Source: Prochlorococcus sp. AG-363-L02 (GTDB taxonomy: Bacteria > Cyanobacteriota > Cyanobacteriia > PCC-6307 > Cyanobiaceae). Taken from it: a stretch of 12,348 bases of DNA. Below the pieces are notes generated by a model. It was not told where the DNA came from, searched no databases, and saw only the letters and a list, made by a program, of their open reading frames with translations. Below are positions 8,000-12,348 of this stretch, in pieces (positions within the stretch are counted from its first letter, which is position 1; every line of letters starts with the position of its first letter). The stretch spans positions 1 to 12,348 of the forward strand of contig QCFP01000021.1 in NCBI GenBank assembly GCA_003280185.1, read 5' to 3'. Both the position numbers and the translations under genes were made by a program.

Positions 8000-8458
8000 A
8001 TGACTTTGGAGAGGACGTTTATTGCTATCAAACCAGACGGGGTACAACGTGGTCTGATTGGTGAGATTCTCAGTAGGTTTGAAAGCAAAGGCTTTAAATT
8101 AGTTGCATTAAAACAGCTAGTCCCAACTCGTGAGTTAGCTGAACAACACTATGGTGTGCATCGGGAGAGACCCTTCTTCAAAGGACTAGTGAACTTCATT
8201 ACAAGCGGTCCTGTTGTCGCGATGGTTTGGGAAGGAGAGGGAGTAATCAATAGCTCGCGCAAACTAATTGGAGGAACAAAACCACTAGAGGCAGAACCAG
8301 GAACTATTCGTGGCGATTTAGCAATCAATATCGGCCGAAATGTAATTCATGGCTCTGATTCACCCGAAACTGCCATCTATGAAATTGGACTTTGGTTCCA
8401 AAAATCAGAACTCAACGAATGGAAGCCAGCCGATCAAACTTGGCGAGTAGAAGACTAA
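8000..8458 (+). CDS. ndk: Nucleoside diphosphate kinase
   Basis: It transfers the gamma phosphate of ATP to other (d)NDPs through a phosphohistidine, keeping NTP and dNTP pools balanced in the cytoplasm. The 152 residues are the normal single-domain length. [15 protein letters not shown] at the N-terminus carries K11; Y51 and R104 (GTIRGD) are in place; [12 protein letters not shown] contains the active-site histidine H117. The C-terminus ends in the usual W-containing tail (WKPADQTW). The ATG at 8000 precedes MTLERTF, which matches family N-termini. No Shine-Dalgarno sequence is visible. The gene is divergent from speA, convergent with thiO and followed by a hairpin terminator candidate. Confidence 0.98.
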   Translation: MTLERTFIAIKPDGVQRGLIGEILSRFESKGFKLVALKQLVPTRELAEQHYGVHRERPFFKGLVNFITSGPVVAMVWEGEGVINSSRKLIGGTKPLEAEPGTIRGDLAINIGRNVIHGSDSPETAIYEIGLWFQKSELNEWKPADQTWRVED

Positions 8459-8480
8459 GCCAACCAAACTCCTCCTTAAT

Positions 8481-8523
8481 ACTCATACCATTCGTATTAG
8501 GGATACTCGTATGAGTAGTTTTT
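8481..8523 (+). terminator. Probable intrinsic terminator of ndk
   Basis: TACTCATAC (8481-8489) and GTATGAGTA (8510-8518) form a perfect 9-bp stem, and GTAT/ATAC (8495-8498 and 8504-8507) an inner stem around TAGGG. GTTTT follows on the forward strand, a short T-tract that favours ndk over thiO. It begins 22 bases after the ndk stop, in the gap before the thiO stop. Confidence 0.6.
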
Positions 8524-8540
8524 ATAGGTTCTCAAAAAAA

Positions 8541-9644
8541 CTAATCTTCAAAGCGATCCCATCGAAAAGCCTCAAGAAAATTTAATTCTTGGCCAGTTAA
8601 GCATTGGCCAAGAATTAAATTAGCAATTAATTCTGAAGTAATTGCAGCCAGTAAAACACCATTACGATGATGACCAGCAGCCAACCATAAGCCTTCTATC
8701 GAAGAGGAACCCAATAAAGGCCCCTCATCAGGCGTACACGGCCTAAAACCCCACCAACGTTCCATCGGCGGCCATTGACTTGCGTCAGGCAACAAATCCG
8801 ACATACCTTTCTGCAAACTTTGTTGACCATAAGGAGTGAGCCCATCAACAAAACCAACCTCTGGTTCACTAGTAGCCCCTACAACAATCAGTCCATCATC
8901 ACGAGGCACCATATAAGTCCCACGACCAAAAATCACACGCCTTAAAGCATCCTTCGGCCCTTGCACGGACATCATTTGTCCTTTGACAGGGAAGATTGGC
9001 AATTCCTTAAGGAGTTGACTACTCCAAGCACCACTACAAAGAACAGCCTCTTCAGCACTAAATATCTCAAGTTGTCCTTCTGCAGAGCGAACTTTTACCC
9101 CCTTAAATAATTCATGCTCATGAAGAAGTTCTAAAACTTCTACTCCCTCTTGAAACTGAACCCCAAGACATACACAGGCTTTCTCCAGTGCCCTCATAAG
9201 GCGTCTACGATTATCTATTTGTCCATCCTGAGGAAACAACAAACCATACTTCCAATGAGAAGCGATCCCAGGTAATTCTTTTTTCAGCTGTAATCGATTA
9301 AGCATGATTCCAGACGAAGATGTTGAAAATAAATCCCGTTCATGCTCACTCATAAAAGGAGTTACTACACCGCAGAATCGCAATCCACATTGAATTCCAC
9401 TATCACTTTCAATCCTTGCAACCCACTCAGGAATTCGCTCCAAGCTCAATTCACCCAAACCAAGCAGATCACCCTGTAATCCTTCTGCATGAGGTGCAAG
9501 CATTCCTGCTGCGACAAACCCAGCCGCCTCACTTCGACTTCGACTTAATACAAGTACAGAGCGTCCCTTACGCGCCAATTGATGCGCCAAGGCTAGACCC
9601 ATCAAGCCTCCACCAAGAATCAATAACGGCTGGGTATTCAACAC
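8541..9644 (-). CDS. thiO: FAD-dependent glycine oxidase, ThiO type
   Basis: ThiO oxidises glycine to the imine (dehydroglycine) used by ThiG to build the thiamine thiazole, releasing hydrogen peroxide. The 367 residues match the roughly 369 of Bacillus ThiO. The N-terminal dinucleotide-binding motif is LILGGGLMGLALA (G11, G13, G16). AAGMLAPHAE (45-54) is a ThiO-like hallmark. GFRPCTPDEGPLLG and GHHRNGVLLA place R301 and R327 where, from memory, B. subtilis ThiO has its carboxylate-binding arginines R302 and R329. An acidic residue is usual at the end of the second strand, but VLVLSRS is found here. GTG at 9644 is the start: an upstream in-frame stop lies at 9657-9659 and there is no nearby ATG. 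Some cyanobacteria fuse ThiO to ThiG; here it stands alone. A related D-amino acid oxidase or dehydrogenase (DadA-like) activity cannot be excluded. No TPP riboswitch is seen upstream. The 3' end contains a perfect 17-bp inverted repeat. Confidence 0.88.
   Translation of the reverse strand: MLNTQPLLILGGGLMGLALAHQLARKGRSVLVLSRSRSEAAGFVAAGMLAPHAEGLQGDLLGLGELSLERIPEWVARIESDSGIQCGLRFCGVVTPFMSEHERDLFSTSSSGIMLNRLQLKKELPGIASHWKYGLLFPQDGQIDNRRRLMRALEKACVCLGVQFQEGVEVLELLHEHELFKGVKVRSAEGQLEIFSAEEAVLCSGAWSSQLLKELPIFPVKGQMMSVQGPKDALRRVIFGRGTYMVPRDDGLIVVGATSEPEVGFVDGLTPYGQQSLQKGMSDLLPDASQWPPMERWWGFRPCTPDEGPLLGSSSIEGLWLAAGHHRNGVLLAAITSELIANLILGQCLTGQELNFLEAFRWDRFED
8579..8621. repeat. Perfect 17-bp inverted repeat inside the 3' end of thiO
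   Basis: The arms at 8579-8595 and 8605-8621 are exact reverse complements (AATTTAATTCTTGGCCA and TGGCCAAGAATTAAATT) around the 9-base spacer GTTAAGCAT. The element lies wholly in the thiO coding frame, about residues 342-355, encoding part of ANLILGQCLTGQELNFL. No T-run follows on either strand, so it is not a standard terminator. It starts 120 bases past the ndk stop, so read-through ndk RNA would also carry it. Confidence 0.9.
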
Positions 9645-9690
9645 TATTTCACAAGCTCAAAAATGAAAAGCTGTGTTTCAGCTCTACAAA

Positions 9691-9720
9691 TTGACCACGA
9701 ATCGAAGCAACTTTCATAAG
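9691..9720 (+). promoter_or_regulatory. Candidate gatB promoter
   Basis: TTGACC (9691-9696, 5 of 6) is followed by an 18-base spacer and CATAAG (9715-9720, 4 of 6). Transcription would begin near 9727, about 18 bases before the ATG at 9745. If real, it rules out the longer GatB reading from the GTG at 9673. Confidence 0.35.
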
Positions 9721-9744
9721 ATTCCTATATCTATCAGCATAGTG

Positions 9745-11220
9745 ATGACAGAAGCAAGTAATTCCTGGGAGGCAGTCATTGGCCTAGAAACTCATGTGCA
9801 ACTAAAAACACATAGCAAAATCTTTACCGATGCGTCTACATCTTTTGGAGACGATCCCAACACACATATAGATCCCGTTGTATGTGGTTTACCAGGTACT
9901 TTGCCCGTGATGAATAAAAAAGTTCTGGAATATGCTGTAAAAGCAGCAATGGCATTAAATTTAAAAATCGCCAAGCACAGTAAATTTGATCGAAAGCAAT
10001 ATTTCTATCCTGATCTCCCTAAAAACTATCAAATATCTCAATACGATGAACCAATCGCAGAAGATGGTTGGATTGAAGTCGAAGTTGCAGAAAAAGGTAA
10101 GCAAACCTATCTAAAACGAATTGGCATAGAACGCCTACATATGGAGGAAGATGCAGGAAAACTTGTTCATGCCGGTAGTGACCGTTTAGCTGGGTCTACA
10201 CATTCATTAGTTGATTACAACCGTGCTGGGATCGCTCTTGCAGAAATTGTTAGCAAACCTGATCTCCGTTCAGGTCGTGAAGCAGCAGAATATGCTTCAG
10301 AAATACGAAGAATAATGCGTTACCTAGATGTCTCTGACGGAAATATGCAAGAAGGATCTCTAAGGTGCGATGTAAATATCTCTGTTCGACAAGGGCCGAA
10401 TGCACCTTTTGGAACAAAAGTAGAAATTAAAAATATGAATTCGTTTTCTGCAATCCAAAAAGCATGTGAATACGAAATTAAGCGACAAATCACTGCTTAT
10501 GAAGCCAACCAACCCATTGTGCAGGAGACTCGTCTTTGGGATGAAAGTAAACAACTCACAAAAAGTATGCGAAGTAAAGAAGGTGCAAGTGATTATAGAT
10601 ACTTTCCAGACCCAGATTTAGGACCAATTGCAGTCTCTGACAAACAAAAAGCAGAATGGCGTTCAGAACTCCCTGAACTACCATCACAAAAACGTCATCG
10701 CTATGCTGAAGTCTTAGATCTATCCCAATACGATGCAAGGGTTCTCACAGATGAAAAGTCGATGGCTGATTATTTTGAAGAAGTGATAGAAGAAGGCGCA
10801 GATGCAAAAATAGCAGCCAATTGGATTACCGGTGATATTGCAGCTTATGTAAATACAAATCAACTGAATTATCAAGAAATAGCTTTAAAGCCAATTAAAC
10901 TCGCTGAAATGATTGAAATGATTCGAACTGGGACAATTAGCGGAAAAATAGCAAAAGAGATCCTTCCTGAATTACTCGAAAAAGGGGAATCTCCTAAATC
11001 AATAGTTGAAAAACGAGGCTTAACTATGATTAGTGATCATGAAACAATTGAAAGGATTATCGAAAAAATATTAAAAAATAATCCAAACGAAGTAGATGCT
11101 TTCCGTGGGGGAAAGAAAAAATTGCAAGGGTTTTTTATAGGTCAAATAATGAAATCAACGAATGGCAAAGCTGATCCAAAACTTGCCAATAAAATTCTTA
11201 ATGAGAAACTAAACTCATAA
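9745..11220 (+). CDS. gatB: Aspartyl/glutamyl-tRNA amidotransferase subunit B
   Basis: GatB is the tRNA-binding, kinase-type subunit of GatCAB, which converts Glu-tRNA-Gln (and, in some species, Asp-tRNA-Asn) to the amidated form. Cyanobacteria lack GlnRS and need it. The 491 residues match the family. WEAVIGLETHVQL (8-20), the family signature around HSLVDYNRAGIALAEIVSKPD (153-173), GSLRCDVNIS (204-213), EIKNMNSF (227-234) and YRYFPDPDL (284-292) form the core. A helical region and a C-terminal YqeY-like domain (about 340-491, with NPNEVDAFRGGKKK and FFIGQIMK) follow. The frame is open back to a GTG at 9673, but homology begins at MTEASNSWEAV, so ATG 9745 is chosen. No Shine-Dalgarno sequence is seen. 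The partner genes gatA and gatC are not in the window. Its stop is 2 bases from the coaE stop. Confidence 0.97.
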   Translation: MTEASNSWEAVIGLETHVQLKTHSKIFTDASTSFGDDPNTHIDPVVCGLPGTLPVMNKKVLEYAVKAAMALNLKIAKHSKFDRKQYFYPDLPKNYQISQYDEPIAEDGWIEVEVAEKGKQTYLKRIGIERLHMEEDAGKLVHAGSDRLAGSTHSLVDYNRAGIALAEIVSKPDLRSGREAAEYASEIRRIMRYLDVSDGNMQEGSLRCDVNISVRQGPNAPFGTKVEIKNMNSFSAIQKACEYEIKRQITAYEANQPIVQETRLWDESKQLTKSMRSKEGASDYRYFPDPDLGPIAVSDKQKAEWRSELPELPSQKRHRYAEVLDLSQYDARVLTDEKSMADYFEEVIEEGADAKIAANWITGDIAAYVNTNQLNYQEIALKPIKLAEMIEMIRTGTISGKIAKEILPELLEKGESPKSIVEKRGLTMISDHETIERIIEKILKNNPNEVDAFRGGKKKLQGFFIGQIMKSTNGKADPKLANKILNEKLNS

Positions 11221-11222
11221 AA

Positions 11223-11867
11223 CTATAAGCTCACTAAGGATTTTAGAGTAGAGACCCAAGCATTTGGGTCGCCACTATTATCAATAATAGATTCACAAAG
11301 GCTCTTCTTTTTGTCTAAAGGCCACTGAGTGTTAATGCGCTCATATGCTTCAACTAATGAAAGATGGTCTCTAGCAGAAAGGCGATTAGCTTGTTGCTTC
11401 TTAGTACATGTAACAAGCCAAACTTCACTACATAAATCAGTAAAGCTTGCTTCAAATAGTAAGGGAATCATCAAAACAACTATTGGGGAATCTACCCTGA
11501 TTCTTAACTGTTCTTCAAAACAAGTTCTGATAAAAGGATGAACCAATCCTTCTAGCCACAATCTTTCATCAACATTAGAAAAAATTATTTGTGCCAAAGC
11601 AAACCGATCTAATGTAAGTGAGTTAAATTTGGTGGTATCAAGCACATCTTTCCCATAACGCTCAAATACAGCCTGCGTGAAAGGTGTATCAGGGCCTAAA
11701 GCCTTCCTTGAAAAAACATCCGCATCCAAAACAGGGAAACTATAGTGTTTCTCTAAAAAACTCGCGACACTACTCTTTCCAGTGGCAATACCACCTGTTA
11801 AGCCAATACGGCGCTGTGGTCCTTGCCAACGCGGACTATGAATACCTCCTGAGAAAACCCTATTCAT
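11223..11867 (-). CDS. coaE: Dephospho-CoA kinase
   Basis: It phosphorylates the 3'-hydroxyl of dephospho-CoA with ATP, the last step of coenzyme A synthesis. The 214 residues are slightly longer than the usual 200 because about 20 residues precede the P-loop strand (RRIGLTGG). The P-loop is GGIATGKSS (25-33, K31). LDADVFSRKAL (47-57), HPFIR (110-114), PLLFEA (135-140), the lid-region NRLSARD (161-167) and IIDNSGD (194-200) are all as expected. ATG 11867 gives the full conserved N-terminal part. A strong Shine-Dalgarno-like AGGAGGT lies inside codons 6-9 (11844-11850) but has no start codon suitably placed after it. The gene is convergent with gatB and divergent from argJ, with a 40-base gap. 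Its last codons contain two adjacent dyads. Confidence 0.95.
   Translation of the reverse strand: MNRVFSGGIHSPRWQGPQRRIGLTGGIATGKSSVASFLEKHYSFPVLDADVFSRKALGPDTPFTQAVFERYGKDVLDTTKFNSLTLDRFALAQIIFSNVDERLWLEGLVHPFIRTCFEEQLRIRVDSPIVVLMIPLLFEASFTDLCSEVWLVTCTKKQQANRLSARDHLSLVEAYERINTQWPLDKKKSLCESIIDNSGDPNAWVSTLKSLVSL
11253..11290. repeat. Two adjacent dyads inside the 3' end of coaE, downstream of gatB
   Basis: GACCCAA (11253-11259) and TTGGGTC (11264-11270) form a perfect 7-bp stem around GCAT. Four bases later CTATTAT (11275-11281) and ATAATAG (11284-11290) form another 7-bp dyad around CA. Both are coding in coaE (IIDNSGDPNAWV). The first begins 32 bases after the gatB stop and, being GC-containing, could act as a 3'-end barrier for gatB or coaE RNA. 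No T-run follows on either strand. Confidence 0.55.
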
Positions 11868-11907
11868 TTCTCATGCATAAGAAACGCTCAATTTCCAGTA
11901 AATCGTC

Positions 11908-12348
11908 GTGAGTCCATTCAAGAAAAAAGAATGGAGACTAATCAGTGGAGGGATAACAGCCCCCCAAGGGTTCCAAGCATCGGGGATTACAGCAGGGCTA
12001 AAACCCTCTCTAAAGCGAGATTTAGCATTATTACTAGCACCAAAAGGGGCCATATGCGCTGGCACATTTACAAAATCAATTTTAAAAGCTGCTTGTGTTG
12101 ATCTTTGTGCTGAAAGACTATTTAAAACCTCAGGATATGCAAGGGCAGTCTTAATCAATTCGGGACATGCAAATGCTTACACAGGTGAACAAGGAATCAT
12201 TAATAACAACCAAGCAACTAAAGTGTTGGCCGAAAAACTAGGGTTGACAAAAGAAGAAGTACTTATTTGCTCAACTGGTGTAATCGGTGAGCAAATACCA
12301 ATCAAAAAGTTAATCAATAGACTAGATGACTTAATTCTCCAGTTAAGT
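11908..12348 (+). CDS. argJ: Arginine biosynthesis protein ArgJ (glutamate/ornithine N-acetyltransferase), 3' end cut off by the window edge
   Basis: ArgJ recycles the acetyl group from N-acetylornithine to glutamate, and in some species also uses acetyl-CoA. The 147 visible residues cover the N-terminal part of a protein usually about 400 long. Recognisable are WRLISGGITAPQGFQASGI (9-27), LLLAPKGAICAGTFT (41-55), INSGHANAYTG (83-93, where most relatives have a cysteine in place of Y91) and CSTGVIGEQIP (121-131), including the Thr-Gly that forms the oxyanion hole. The self-cleavage site and nucleophilic threonine lie beyond the right edge. GTG at 11908 is the likely start: an in-frame TAA lies at 11899-11901 and no ATG comes before the conserved block. 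Only 40 bases separate it from the coaE start, so its promoter probably overlaps the 5' end of coaE. Confidence 0.93.
   Translation, partial: MSPFKKKEWRLISGGITAPQGFQASGITAGLKPSLKRDLALLLAPKGAICAGTFTKSILKAACVDLCAERLFKTSGYARAVLINSGHANAYTGEQGIINNNQATKVLAEKLGLTKEEVLICSTGVIGEQIPIKKLINRLDDLILQLS

Noticed and set aside
8461..8480. Strong Shine-Dalgarno-like site on the reverse strand after thiO
   Set aside because: The only nearby start (TTG) is followed within two codons by a stop, so it does not serve a gene.
9664..9683. Overlapping small dyads (AGCTG/CAGCT, TGAAA/TTTCA) between thiO and gatB
   Set aside because: The stems are only 5 bp, mutually exclusive and AT-rich, and cannot be separated from chance.
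9673..9744. A 24-residue N-terminal extension of GatB from a GTG at 9673
   Set aside because: GatB similarity begins at MTEASNSWEAV (ATG 9745). The extension has no family resemblance and would contain the candidate gatB promoter.
9645..9760. Possible TPP riboswitch upstream of thiO
   Set aside because: Neither the CTGAGA nor the ACCTGATCTGG-type conserved core is present on the reverse strand, and the region is too short.
11871..12158. 95-residue reverse-strand open frame
   Set aside because: It lies over the clearly homologous argJ frame on the forward strand and has no recognisable domain.

Overview
The window looks like core chromosome of a low-GC marine picocyanobacterium, most likely a low-light Prochlorococcus. 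The proteins resemble Prochlorococcus/marine Synechococcus versions that I recognise from memory: the HepA-type SNF2 helicase N-terminus, GatB, a ThiO-like oxidase and the ArgJ N-terminus. Genes are densely packed, base composition is AT-rich over most of the window, and clear Shine-Dalgarno sequences are absent. The genus is an inference; no search was run.

Layout: eight protein genes, each on the opposite strand to its neighbour. They are SNF2 helicase (-, 3' end cut off by the left edge), alaS (+), speA (-), ndk (+), thiO (-), gatB (+), coaE (-) and argJ (+, 3' end cut off by the right edge). No two neighbours can share an operon. The gene pairs are divergent at 2905-3223, 7876-7999, 9645-9744 and 11868-11907. 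They are convergent at 5903-5904, 8459-8540 and 11221-11222. Two of the convergent pairs leave only 2 bases between stop codons, so the transcript ends must overlap.

Roles: housekeeping. AlaS charges tRNA-Ala. GatB is part of the amidotransferase that makes Gln-tRNA (and possibly Asn-tRNA) in bacteria without GlnRS. Ndk balances nucleoside triphosphates. CoaE finishes coenzyme A. ThiO feeds the thiazole branch of thiamine synthesis. ArgJ belongs to arginine synthesis, and SpeA decarboxylates arginine to agmatine for polyamines. The helicase is a DNA-dependent ATPase of unknown specific role.

I see no mobile element, CRISPR array, rRNA, tRNA or novel multigene system. The points worth a second look are structural: the strict strand alternation; a perfect 17-bp inverted repeat inside the 3' end of thiO; two adjacent dyads inside the 3' end of coaE, just past gatB; apparent speA and ndk promoters sharing one -35 region inside a dyad; and a composition break in the middle of the helicase gene.
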